Made by a program: the position numbers and the translations under genes. Shown here piece by piece: positions 1 through 5,697 of a stretch of 37,248 bases of DNA. The stretch is from a virus. The stretch lies in IMG/VR virus record IMGVR_UViG_3300025141_000306, positions 1-37,248 of that record. The stretch is one strand, 5' to 3'. Positions within the stretch are counted from its first letter, which is position 1, and every line of letters starts with the position of its first letter. Under the pieces are notes generated by a model. It was given only the letters and a program-made list of their open reading frames with translations, was not told where the DNA came from and made no database searches.

Positions 1-53
1 TCTTCTGTTAGCTCATTGAACATTCTTATTCCGTTGGTACATAGAAGACTCAT
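1..53 (-). CDS. Partial ORF at window edge with a DUF932-like CTNG segment
   Basis: Seen: an ORF begins with ATG at 53 and runs off the left edge. Its ATG overlaps the TGA stop of the upstream 66-residue gene (ATGA). The visible residues read MSLLCTNGIRMFNELTE. The same frame is open a little further upstream, to a stop near 78, and there reads TLALCGDI just before the M. This resembles the segment SLGLSGGIWTLICTNGM in the DUF932-like protein at 3422-4657. The DNA also shares 14 identical bases with that gene (28-41 against 3858-3871). Inference: this is either the start of a short DUF932-related gene or the 3' remnant of a second, broken DUF932 copy. It cannot be settled because the rest lies outside the window. 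Confidence 0.4.
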   Translation of the reverse strand, partial: MSLLCTNGIRMFNELTE

Positions 54-250
54 GATGTCACCACACAAGGCAAGAGTTTACGACGACGACGAATGACAGT
101 AGTACCGATGCCGAAGGCTCCATCAACGGCACACTTAGCTGTTCTTGTATACAAATAGTCTGGTCTGGTTTTCTCCAGATGTTCGGTCAGCTTTGGAAAC
201 CAATTATTGATTATCCAGTTTTTCTTCGGGTTAGGTTTAGTTAGCCACAT
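50..250 (-). CDS. Small basic hypothetical protein (66 aa)
   Basis: I do not recognise this 66-residue protein. The ATG at 250 is preceded by AGGA at a spacing of about 7, which supports the start. The N-terminal half is rich in Lys, Pro, Asn and Trp, and the C-terminal part has a run of four arginines (RRRRK) followed by a short hydrophobic end. There is no signal peptide or clear membrane segment. It lies downstream of a hairpin terminator (305-336), so it may depend on read-through from the promoter at 554-581. Oddity: its 3' end overlaps, in another frame, the DUF932-like segment at the window edge, so this stretch could be a decayed DUF932 gene in which a new frame is now open. Confidence 0.5.
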   Translation of the reverse strand: MWLTKPNPKKNWIINNWFPKLTEHLEKTRPDYLYTRTAKCAVDGAFGIGTTVIRRRRKLLPCVVTS

Positions 251-304
251 GATATATCCTTTATTGGATTGTTATTAGTTAGGTTACACTCTGCATTATT
301 GCAG

Positions 305-336
305 AACAAAGGACACCGGCAATACAACCGATGTCC
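305..336 (-). terminator. Intrinsic terminator, leftward
   Basis: On the minus strand GGACATCGG, an 8-base loop, then CCGGTGTCC form a 9-bp stem with one G-T pair, followed directly by TTTGTTCT. It lies just after the stop of the small membrane gene (363-527) and before the next leftward gene, where a terminator would be expected. The rest of the gap 251-362 holds only the leader of the 66-aa gene. Confidence 0.65.
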
Positions 337-362
337 AAGGCACTGAAACAAAGCCGTGTCTA

Positions 363-527
363 TTACGACAGTCGTTTGATTATATATCGAACCGCTTGAT
401 TCACTTCGTCTATCTGCTTTCGGTTCTTTGGTATCGCTACCAAAAGGATGACAGCTAGGCTTATTACTATGATGTAATCAACTATCATTGGTATTACTCC
501 GATACGACCAGAAGGTTTAGTTGCCAT
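363..527 (-). CDS. Small single-pass membrane protein (54 aa)
   Basis: The frame is open further upstream, but the ATG at 527 is chosen because GGAG lies 9 bases before it and because the promoter at 554-581 would start transcription only a few bases upstream. The longer version would start inside the promoter. The 54-residue product has a short polar N-terminus, one strongly hydrophobic helix (IVDYIIVISLAVILLVAI, about residues 15-32) and a basic amphipathic tail. This predicts an inner-membrane protein with a cytoplasmic C-terminus. It is the first gene after a sigma70-like promoter, so it is probably expressed early. A holin-like or superinfection-related role is possible but nothing in the sequence proves it. 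Confidence 0.6.
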   Translation of the reverse strand: MATKPSGRIGVIPMIVDYIIVISLAVILLVAIPKNRKQIDEVNQAVRYIIKRLS

Positions 528-553
528 CGGTGGTCGCTCCGATTGGCACCCCC

Positions 554-581
554 AATGTAACATCGTGCCGCTGGCTGTCAA
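554..581 (-). promoter_or_regulatory. Sigma70-like promoter, leftward
   Basis: Minus-strand TTGACA (576-581), a 16-bp spacer and TACATT (554-559). The -35 is perfect and the -10 matches 4 of 6 bases. The promoter at 4703-4730 has the same hexamers and spacing. It would drive the small membrane gene at 363-527. Confidence 0.7.
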
Positions 582-639
582 ATCAGGCTCGCAGCACAGC
601 GATTCCGAAAATGGAAAAGCCCGACACCGCACTGCGCCC

Positions 640-700
640 TTATAAATTATATATTATACATATATAAGATACATGTGTGCGCCTGTGTGTGCGTGTGTCG
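640..700. other. AT-only tract followed by alternating GT/GC tract
   Basis: Bases 640-672 are almost entirely A and T with many TATA steps. Bases 673-700 are mostly alternating purine-pyrimidine (GTGTGCG units). The first would melt easily and the second could adopt Z-form DNA. The same pairing occurs at 4802-4870. Such a layout could be an unwinding element, a UP-like upstream promoter region, or part of an origin; the sequence alone does not decide. Confidence 0.4.
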
Positions 701-748
701 GACTTCAACCAAAGGGTTAGTAACAAATCCCTTTACGGGATGACGGGA

Positions 749-1066
749 TTACCCAAGCACTGCGGCCCAGAAACTGTCTTCATCTTCCATATCAAGTGGA
801 TTACTAACCTCCTTCGGGTCAACATCTATGACCCTTACTGGTGGCTCGGTGCTTATCTCTCTGACTTCTATCTTAGCCTTTGGTTCTTCTACAACCTCAG
901 ACTCGCTCCACTTACCTGTCTTTGAAAGCTCTGAAAGACTGTAAGTTCTTCCCTCTTCTGGTTTGTCCTCTCGTCTAGCCTCAAGGATAGACTTAAGACC
1001 AGCGAGTGCGGTCATTGCTTCAACTATTTTCTGGATTGATTCATCTAACATTTTATCTTCTGACAT
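749..1066 (-). CDS. Acidic coiled-coil-like hypothetical protein (105 aa)
   Basis: I do not recognise the family. The start is well fixed: AGGAGG lies 6 bases before the ATG at 1066. The 105-residue protein is strongly acidic. Residues 1-35 look like an amphipathic helix (LDESIQKIVEAMTALAGLKSILEARRE), the middle is polar and probably disordered, and the C-terminus ends in an acidic-aromatic segment (EDEDSFWAAVLG). It is the last gene of the leftward cluster beginning near 3311. A weak 5-bp hairpin (727-741) follows its stop. An acidic, partly disordered early phage protein suggests a binding or inhibitor role, but this is only a guess. Confidence 0.6.
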   Translation of the reverse strand: MSEDKMLDESIQKIVEAMTALAGLKSILEARREDKPEEGRTYSLSELSKTGKWSESEVVEEPKAKIEVREISTEPPVRVIDVDPKEVSNPLDMEDEDSFWAAVLG

Positions 1067-1076
1067 GATTGTCCTC

Positions 1077-1193
1077 CTAAGAACATATAAAAGCTACGGA
1101 TAGTAGCATTAGTGCTGGCAACGCTGCGACCCCCAAGACTGAGAGCAACACCATTGCCGTGGTTAAAAATATAATGGCATAAGCCTTGTTCAC
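1077..1193 (-). CDS. 38-aa membrane peptide, GTG start
   Basis: This very short gene has a GTG start at 1193 right after AGGAGGAGGT on the minus strand. It is open for 38 codons to a TAG at 1077, and that stop overlaps the SD site of the next gene. Apart from the first few residues (MNKAY), the product is almost wholly hydrophobic (AIIFLTTAMVLLSVLGVAALPALMLLSVAFICS, given here as two adjoining halves: AIIFLTTAMVLLSVLG and VAALPALMLLSVAFICS). It could span the membrane once or form a hairpin. The strong SD and tight packing support expression. Function is unknown; small phage membrane peptides are often lysis or exclusion factors, but nothing here identifies one. Confidence 0.55.
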   Translation of the reverse strand: MNKAYAIIFLTTAMVLLSVLGVAALPALMLLSVAFICS

Positions 1194-1201
1194 ACCTCCT
1201 C

Positions 1202-1399
1202 CTAATTATAGATTGATTTAATTCTCTTTCGTTTACCGTCTTTTAATTCCCATACATTTCCTTGGTGTAGATTAATTCCCATCGCATGAATGTAGCTGTC
1301 AGTGTGGATAGCGAACCGCTTACCACAAACATCAAGCCCCGTTACTATGTATCTTCCTGACTCTGGTTTCATGGTTCTTCTTGTCTTTGGACTGCACAT
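1202..1399 (-). CDS. Small basic hypothetical protein (65 aa)
   Basis: Unrecognised 65-residue basic protein. The ATG at 1399 overlaps the TGA stop of the preceding zinc-motif gene as TGATG, and GGAGG lies 9 bases upstream. A GTG at 1402 is the alternative start. The sequence begins MCSPKTRRTMKPESGRYIVTG, then has a probable small beta fold (LDVCGKRFAIHTDSYIHAMGINLHQGNVWELKDG) and a basic tail (KRKRIKSIYN). The GxxWELKDGKRKRI ending is typical of small beta-barrel or nucleic-acid-binding proteins, which is an impression only. It is translationally coupled to its upstream neighbour. Confidence 0.6.
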   Translation of the reverse strand: MCSPKTRRTMKPESGRYIVTGLDVCGKRFAIHTDSYIHAMGINLHQGNVWELKDGKRKRIKSIYN

Positions 1400-1566
1400 C
1401 ACAACTTACCTCCCGCAGCGTAATAGCTATCAAACTTTTGTTTATCAACAACGCCGCTCCCTCGGCAGGTGTGACACTGACGCATAACTAAGCCCGGAAT
1501 AGTTATATCGGGTCTTCGTATGCCTACCCAGCCCTTCCCCTTACAAAATCTACAACTCTTCTTCAT
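1399..1566 (-). CDS. 55-aa DnaJ-type zinc-finger-like protein
   Basis: This short gene starts at ATG 1566 behind AAGGAGG and ends with the TGA at 1399-1401 that overlaps the next ATG. The product has two copies of the CxxCxGxG signature of the DnaJ/Hsp40 central zinc domain: CRFCKGKG at residues 5-12 and CHTCRGSG at 31-38. DnaJ itself has four such repeats binding two zinc ions; here the two copies could bind a single zinc. There is no J domain. Small phage proteins of this type may bind unfolded protein or act as adaptors, but the role here is unknown. It overlaps the end of the upstream gene by 17 bases. Confidence 0.7.
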   Translation of the reverse strand: MKKSCRFCKGKGWVGIRRPDITIPGLVMRQCHTCRGSGVVDKQKFDSYYAAGGKL

Positions 1567-1867
1567 GGTCTACCTCCTTTATTGGGTCGTATCTCTTTAT
1601 TGTATACGGTTGGATTTGAAAGGGATTCCGAATGATGAACTCCTCCTCTGCGTCTTGCATTAACTGTAAGAACTGTTTGTAATCATCTTCGGTTGCGAAG
1701 GTTACGATTGCTTTGTGAGTGTTCTTGCCGCTGCACATATCGCATACACTGGCTTGACCGCACCGTTCGCACAATCCTTCGTATAAGGTATCTTCCAAAG
1801 CTTTTACATAAGAAGGGTCTTCACCACCCAGTTGTTCTTCTAAAACTTTTCTTCCCATCTTACTCAT
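1550..1867 (-). CDS. Hypothetical protein with CxxC pairs (105 aa)
   Basis: Unrecognised acidic protein of about 105 residues. ATG 1867 is preferred because it sits in the recurring GGTGAGTGATG junction and overlaps the end of the upstream gene; GTG 1870 and ATG 1855 are alternatives. Residues ~33-46 hold two CxxC pairs (CERCGQASVCDMC), likely a zinc knuckle. The C-terminal half (HKAIVTFATEDDYKQFLQLM) looks like a small alpha/beta domain and the tail is acidic (EVDHEEEL). It adjoins another zinc-motif gene, so the two may act together. No enzymatic motif is visible. Confidence 0.6.
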   Translation of the reverse strand: MSKMGRKVLEEQLGGEDPSYVKALEDTLYEGLCERCGQASVCDMCSGKNTHKAIVTFATEDDYKQFLQLMQDAEEEFIIRNPFQIQPYTIKRYDPIKEVDHEEEL

Positions 1868-2069
1868 CACTCACCACCCACGCACTCATGGCATCTCCTT
1901 TCCTCTTGAAACCAACCTCATGTGGTGGCACCATCACGCCGTTGTAGTCAGTGATCATCCACACATGCTTAGACCCACACTTGACTCGCCACAGTGCGCG
2001 GTTGTGCTTTTGGTCGATGAGCTTTGTTGGTCTATTGGAGTAGGGTGGTTTGGGGCTATCTAGTTTCAT
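1860..2069 (-). CDS. Small hypothetical protein (69 aa)
   Basis: Unrecognised 69-residue protein. ATG 2069 overlaps the TGA stop of the upstream gene (TGATG) and follows GAGGTAA; an in-frame ATG at 2072 is an alternative. The sequence has a basic N-terminal third and then a compact region with regularly spaced aromatics (ALWRVKCGSKHVWMITDYNG), likely a small beta sheet. No catalytic or membrane motif is visible. It is translationally coupled on both sides in the leftward small-gene cluster. Confidence 0.55.
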   Translation of the reverse strand: MKLDSPKPPYSNRPTKLIDQKHNRALWRVKCGSKHVWMITDYNGVMVPPHEVGFKRKGDAMSAWVVSDE

Positions 2070-2710
2070 CATTTACCTCTCTTTGCTGCTTTGATTAAAT
2101 CTCTCTTCACTGCTGATTCTTTTCTTACTACACTCTCCTTCAAGGTGAGGTGTAGCCTGTAGTGCCCTTTGACCCGTGTCACGCGAACATTCTCATCTTC
2201 GTTGGCCAATTCCAGTAATTCTTCGAGGGTGTAGTAGTGGTTCTTCCATCCACCTTTGCCATCTCTCTCAATACACTTCACTGGTTGGAGGAGTTTATTG
2301 CCCCCCCTCTCTTCTATCAGAAGGTAGTCTGCCAATGACTTCGGAGGTTTGGCTCGCCAAGTCCACGGACCTTTCCCCCTCTTCCACTTGGTAAGGACTG
2401 CCCCACAAATTGAGTTCCGCATCTCAACAGTAAACCGCGCCTTCCTTGTGTAGCAACTCTTTACACGGTATTCTTGAAGTGGATCTTTGCCTGTGGCAAT
2501 TACATCTTTCGAGTACCGCTTCCAAGCAACCTCGTAATCAGCCAACAATTTCTCCGCTTCCTTTTGTTCTACACCCTCATGGTCACCGTCAGAGTAGGCA
2601 TCTACACTGTAGAATCCATCTCCATGCCACCAGTAGGTCGAACGATGCCACCCTACCTCACAATCTTTTTCTCCACAATGCCACGGCATCTCTCCAATAA
2701 CATCACTCAT
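2069..2710 (-). CDS. Hypothetical protein (213 aa)
   Basis: Unrecognised. ATG 2710 follows GGAGGTGAG and overlaps the previous TGA stop. The protein begins with a possible metal site (WHCGEKDCEVGWHRSTYWWHGDG: two Cys and several His within about 25 residues), then a Lys/Glu-rich helical stretch, a Trp-rich middle (TKWKRGKGPWTWRAKPP) and a basic C-terminus (VKRDLIKAAKRGK). The mix of Cys/His near the N-terminus and a basic tail would fit a nucleic-acid-binding protein, but no known domain is evident. It is the largest of the genes between 0.7 and 3.3 kb. Confidence 0.6.
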   Translation of the reverse strand: MSDVIGEMPWHCGEKDCEVGWHRSTYWWHGDGFYSVDAYSDGDHEGVEQKEAEKLLADYEVAWKRYSKDVIATGKDPLQEYRVKSCYTRKARFTVEMRNSICGAVLTKWKRGKGPWTWRAKPPKSLADYLLIEERGGNKLLQPVKCIERDGKGGWKNHYYTLEELLELANEDENVRVTRVKGHYRLHLTLKESVVRKESAVKRDLIKAAKRGK

Positions 2711-2898
2711 CACTCACCTCCCATCAACGAGTCATGTACAAGACTCATGTTCATGTTCAATATTCTTGTCTCGCTCCAACCCTGCTTACGCGCTGCTCTG
2801 ATAATTACCTTCGACCACGCTTCAGCCGTAGCAAGATTACTACATCGCTTCATTCTTCCTGCGGCGACTAGCCACCATGCACCATCATAGTTAAACAT
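2710..2898 (-). CDS. Small hypothetical protein (62 aa)
   Basis: Unrecognised 62-residue protein. ATG 2898 overlaps the TGA of the upstream gene and follows GGAGGTAA; an in-frame ATG at 2901 is an alternative. The start MFNYDGAWWLVAAGRMKRC looks like a beta hairpin, followed by helices containing basic residues (SKVIIRAARKQGWSETRIL). This could be a tiny DNA- or RNA-binding protein. There is no membrane segment. It is coupled to both neighbours by stop-start overlaps. Confidence 0.5.
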   Translation of the reverse strand: MFNYDGAWWLVAAGRMKRCSNLATAEAWSKVIIRAARKQGWSETRILNMNMSLVHDSLMGGE

Positions 2899-3311
2899 CA
2901 TTTACCTCCCTTGTACCTATTGAAGTTGTCGGTTGCTATTGCCTTCCTTACTTTTAGTATCTCATTGCGAGATAGCCAAACACCAACGCAGTTCATCCCG
3001 CCCTTTCTCTCGCCGCTCTCGTGCCGACCTACCGAAAGCGACGAAGCAACAGCAGCATACTGACCACTGGTATACCATCTCTCTTCAACCATAGAGCTAA
3101 CACCTCTATGGTTTTCTACCATCCTTTCCCTTGATGGTCTTTTATACTGTGTCTTTTTAGGGACAACCTCGACATGGCTCTCGTGTTTGCTTTCGGTTTC
3201 GTCGGAGCGAGAGTTTACTAGCTTCATTAGCTTTGTCTCTGCTTCTTTTACCATAGCCTGAGCAGTTCTTACCTCGTCAATAGCAGCAGCAATTTTATCT
3301 ATTAGTGTCAT
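2898..3311 (-). CDS. Hypothetical protein with N-terminal helix (137 aa)
   Basis: Unrecognised. The frame extends upstream to 3368, but ATG 3311 has AAGGA 7 bases ahead and the longer version would run through the terminator at 3345-3368. Residues 2-32 form an amphipathic helix (LIDKIAAAIDEVRTAQAMVK and onward), likely a coiled coil. A charged, probably disordered linker follows (SDETESKHESHVEV), then a basic region and a Ser/Gly-rich segment. It is the first gene of the leftward cluster that runs to 749. Its leader shares a CAATCCAAT…AAAGGA pattern with the leader of the 66-aa gene at 50-250. Confidence 0.6.
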   Translation of the reverse strand: MTLIDKIAAAIDEVRTAQAMVKEAETKLMKLVNSRSDETESKHESHVEVVPKKTQYKRPSRERMVENHRGVSSMVEERWYTSGQYAAVASSLSVGRHESGERKGGMNCVGVWLSRNEILKVRKAIATDNFNRYKGGK

Positions 3312-3344
3312 TGTCTTTCCTTTACTGGATTGGATTGTTGATAG

Positions 3345-3368
3345 AAAAAGTGTGGGCCTTTCACCCAC
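3345..3368 (-). terminator. Weak intrinsic terminator, leftward
   Basis: On the minus strand GTGGG, a 7-base loop and CCCAC form a short stem followed by TTTTT. It lies about 55 bases after the DUF932-like gene. The 5-bp stem suggests partial read-through into the small-gene cluster, since no good promoter is seen in 3312-3421. A second inverted repeat, TAGTCC…GGACTA, lies just downstream of the gene's stop but lacks a T-run. Confidence 0.45.
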
Positions 3369-3421
3369 TCGGAGGTATCCTATATTTATTTTATTAGTCC
3401 TATGACCCCTAGTCGGACTAT

Positions 3422-4657
3422 CTAAGCCTTGGCTGGTACAACCACCCTGCCTTCGTGAGCAAGGCCAAGCCCCCTGTTAAGAGTATCTAATGCAATCTCT
3501 TCAAGGAGTGCTTCCCCAGCAAAGTCGTGCTGCTGTGCTATAAGGGCAATGGCTTGAGATACCTGAGCAACACTGTGGTTTTGAGGTGTTGTCGCATGTC
3601 GAAGACCGGTGTCAATAACCTCATCAACAATGCTGGTAGGCAGCTTATGGCGACCATTCTTTGCAGCTTGCTCAAAGGTATACTTAGTGAAAGCAAACAG
3701 GTCATCAACATAGGTGTCTAATGCTTCTTCATATCGTTGAAGAACACCATAGTTTTTTGTTAGCATATCCTCTGTCGCACCAGAGAACCAACTGGCCAAT
3801 CTCTCAGGCTTCCCTCGATGTGGAGTTCGTTTGTTGAACTCGCCTTGGTAGCTTGTCATTCCGTTGGTACAGATAAGAGTCCAAATGCCACCGCTTAGAC
3901 CCAACGAACCCTCGCCTGTCTCAGAGTTTCTTAGTTGAAACACATTGACGGGGTTGTGTGCTTCTATCTTGTTAATGCTTTGGTGAACCACTAGCCCATC
4001 AACATGGTCTGGTGCAGCCAGCTTAACTCTGATTCCATCGTCGTTTAGAATACAACTAAGAACGGTTGCCTCGGCATATTCCTCAGCACCATCTATAAAG
4101 TTTTTTACTAAGTCAAGGTGACTGTATGGTTGGTAACAACCATGATGACCAGCGGGGTGAACAGAGCGTATGACCCGTTCGTTGCCACGGTTTACGGTTC
4201 TAATCATTAGCGGCGACTCGCTGTCCATAACTAGGTGAGCATAAAGGGCAGATACAATGTTGTCTCCCCTTTCGTTTGTGGACCAGTGCTTATCAATAGT
4301 GTTTAAGCTCATTCCTTTTTTGGTATTCTTAAACAAGCTATTCAAACCCGTCTTAGTAAACGGCATCCGTTCGCTGACATTATCCCTTGATAGGATTCTG
4401 CCAAACGCCTTGCCATCTTTTATTTCTAGCTGAAGCCTATTGGATTGAGCATGAATGTCTTTAGCCTCTTGCTTTTTTTCTAGCTGAACCAACATTCTCT
4501 CTACATCTTTTAGTTTCCAGATTCTCTGAGTGGTTTTCCTTTCGCCAAGCACTGTTAAGCTTGGGCCTCTATGGGTAACATCAAATCGTACTAGATTTCT
4601 GGTTGGAAGGGTTAACGATTTTCGCTGTCGTGTTGCATTTTCAATGATGTTGTTCAT
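3422..4657 (-). CDS. DUF932-like phage protein (411 aa)
   Basis: The frame is open to 4720 but ATG 4657 is chosen: GAGG lies 6 bases ahead, and an upstream start would fall inside the promoter at 4703-4730. The 411-residue product resembles the DUF932 family of phage and plasmid proteins (PF06067), whose hallmark is an 'R-N-S-E-T-G … CTNG' segment. Here FQLRNSETGEGSLGLSGG is followed by IWTLICTNGM. The family's biochemical role is not established; members often sit in accessory or early regions. The N-terminal ~60 residues are basic, and the C-terminal ~130 are helical. It is the first gene after the promoter, with about 40 bases of leader, which suggests strong early expression. The family call rests on this motif and overall feel, not on an alignment. 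Confidence 0.65.
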   Translation of the reverse strand: MNNIIENATRQRKSLTLPTRNLVRFDVTHRGPSLTVLGERKTTQRIWKLKDVERMLVQLEKKQEAKDIHAQSNRLQLEIKDGKAFGRILSRDNVSERMPFTKTGLNSLFKNTKKGMSLNTIDKHWSTNERGDNIVSALYAHLVMDSESPLMIRTVNRGNERVIRSVHPAGHHGCYQPYSHLDLVKNFIDGAEEYAEATVLSCILNDDGIRVKLAAPDHVDGLVVHQSINKIEAHNPVNVFQLRNSETGEGSLGLSGGIWTLICTNGMTSYQGEFNKRTPHRGKPERLASWFSGATEDMLTKNYGVLQRYEEALDTYVDDLFAFTKYTFEQAAKNGRHKLPTSIVDEVIDTGLRHATTPQNHSVAQVSQAIALIAQQHDFAGEALLEEIALDTLNRGLGLAHEGRVVVPAKA

Positions 4658-4691
4658 CACTACCTCGTCTGATTCCGCCCTGCTGGATTGC

Positions 4692-4870
4692 TTGGCACCG
4701 ACAATGTAACACGCTGCCACCGGCTGTCAAGTATCGGGGCGCAGTGCAGCGTTTGCGGTGCCCCATCGGTCGCACGCCACGGGGCGAAACCACGAACCGC
4801 CTTATATATATTATATAATTCTATACAGTTTATATATATTTATGTGCGCGTGGGTGTGCGCGTGCTGGCG
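4692..4870. repeat. Diverged direct repeat, copy 2 (control region)
   Basis: This is the second copy of the control region at 543-700, with the same ordered blocks: TTGGCACC (4692-4699), CAATGTAACA (4702-4711), GGCTGTCAA, CGCAGTGCAGCG (4740-4751), an AT-only stretch (4802-4843) and alternating GT/GC (4844-4870). It separates the leftward DUF932-like gene from the rightward endolysin. I see no gene in 4731-4935. Confidence 0.7.
4703..4730 (-). promoter_or_regulatory. Sigma70-like promoter, leftward
   Basis: Minus-strand TTGACA (4725-4730), a 16-bp spacer and TACATT (4703-4708), the same hexamers as the promoter at 554-581. It would start transcription roughly 35-40 bases before the ATG of the DUF932-like gene. 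Confidence 0.75.
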
Positions 4871-4890
4871 AGAGGGTATCTTCTTGGTTA

Positions 4891-4919
4891 GTATACGGGA
4901 TGGCTGTATACGGGATGGC
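4891..4919 (+). repeat. Tandem 14-bp repeat upstream of endolysin
   Basis: GTATACGGGATGGC occurs at 4891-4904 and again at 4906-4919. The unit starts with the palindrome GTATAC. A related TATACGGGATAG lies on the minus strand just upstream of the gene at 6885-7775. It could be a binding site controlling the endolysin. Confidence 0.5.
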
Positions 4920-4935
4920 CCACATTGGAGAACTT

Positions 4936-5697
4936 ATGATTAGATTTATAGATGCGCGTGAAGACCTACCTCGGCATGAAACAAAGAAGTTTAGTAAGCG
5001 ATCTTTGTCTGATATAAAGGGTGTTGTTGTTCATCACACGGGCGGCGGCGATGATGTTCACAACACAGCGCGATACCATGTTGGACCTAACCATGTCTCT
5101 GAGTCAGGATGTCCTGCTCTTTTGTATACCTTCTATATAAATAAGTCTGGTATAATCTATTGGGCCAATGACTTAGAAGATGTAACATGGTCACAGGGTG
5201 GTCACGGTTCGCCCGTCCCAAAAACACACGCGAACAATAACTTCTTAGCAATTGTTTGTGCTGGCAATTACTCCAGTGACAGGATGGCTGGGCCTCCATT
5301 TGCTCAGGTGTATGCCTTCTTTGTTTTGTGGGCACATCTTGTTGGTTCTAATAAGAACTCTAGGATTTCCAGTGATCTATATGGTGTAATTGATTGCCCC
5401 GTTGAGGCGATGTGGGGCCACCATAATTTTGGTAAGCCATCTTGTCCGGGTCCAACCTTAACTATGTTGGTTGATTCAGTAAGGGCATACCTCCCACCCG
5501 AAGATAGTCTCGTCACGGTTAGAGACTGGCAAGAAGCATTGAACGCTTGGGGTTCTAACCTAGTTGTTGATGGTGTATGGGGAGCACTCAGCAGAGAACA
5601 ACTCACTAAGTTCCAACGGTCCTGCGATGGTAAGTTAGTCGTTGATGGTATCCGAGGACCACTGACTGAAGCTGCCCTCATCGCTGCTACAAGATAA
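4936..5697 (+). CDS. Endolysin: N-acetylmuramoyl-L-alanine amidase with peptidoglycan-binding tail
   Basis: The product cuts the amide bond between the glycan strand and stem peptide of peptidoglycan to release progeny phage. ATG 4936 is chosen because GGAG lies 5 bases ahead; an earlier in-frame ATG at 4900 lacks an SD and lies in the tandem repeat. The 253-residue protein has an Amidase_2-type domain (about residues 20-185). Expected zinc ligands are the His pair in VVVHHT (33-34), His in GHHNFG (162-163) and Cys170 in KPSCPGP. Residues ~195-250 hold two short motifs, VVDGVWGALSREQL and VVDGIRGPLTEAAL, typical of PG_binding_1. There is no signal peptide, so export needs a holin. Its 3' end overlaps the convergent gene by 11 bases. 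Confidence 0.88.
   Translation: MIRFIDAREDLPRHETKKFSKRSLSDIKGVVVHHTGGGDDVHNTARYHVGPNHVSESGCPALLYTFYINKSGIIYWANDLEDVTWSQGGHGSPVPKTHANNNFLAIVCAGNYSSDRMAGPPFAQVYAFFVLWAHLVGSNKNSRISSDLYGVIDCPVEAMWGHHNFGKPSCPGPTLTMLVDSVRAYLPPEDSLVTVRDWQEALNAWGSNLVVDGVWGALSREQLTKFQRSCDGKLVVDGIRGPLTEAALIAATR

Larger units (their letters stand above)
543..700. repeat. Diverged direct repeat, copy 1 (control region)
   Basis: This region resembles 4692-4870. Shared blocks in the same order are: TTGGCACC (543-550), CAATGTAACA (553-562), GGCTGTCAA, CGCAGnnCAGCG (590-601), an AT-only stretch (640-672) and an alternating GT/GC tract (674-699). Most bases between the blocks differ, so the copies are old or under selection only at these blocks. 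Apart from the minus-strand promoter, I see no gene in 564-748. Confidence 0.7.

Noticed and set aside
677-925. 82-aa plus-strand ORF
   Set aside because: Begins in the GT/GC tract without an SD and lies opposite a well-supported leftward gene.
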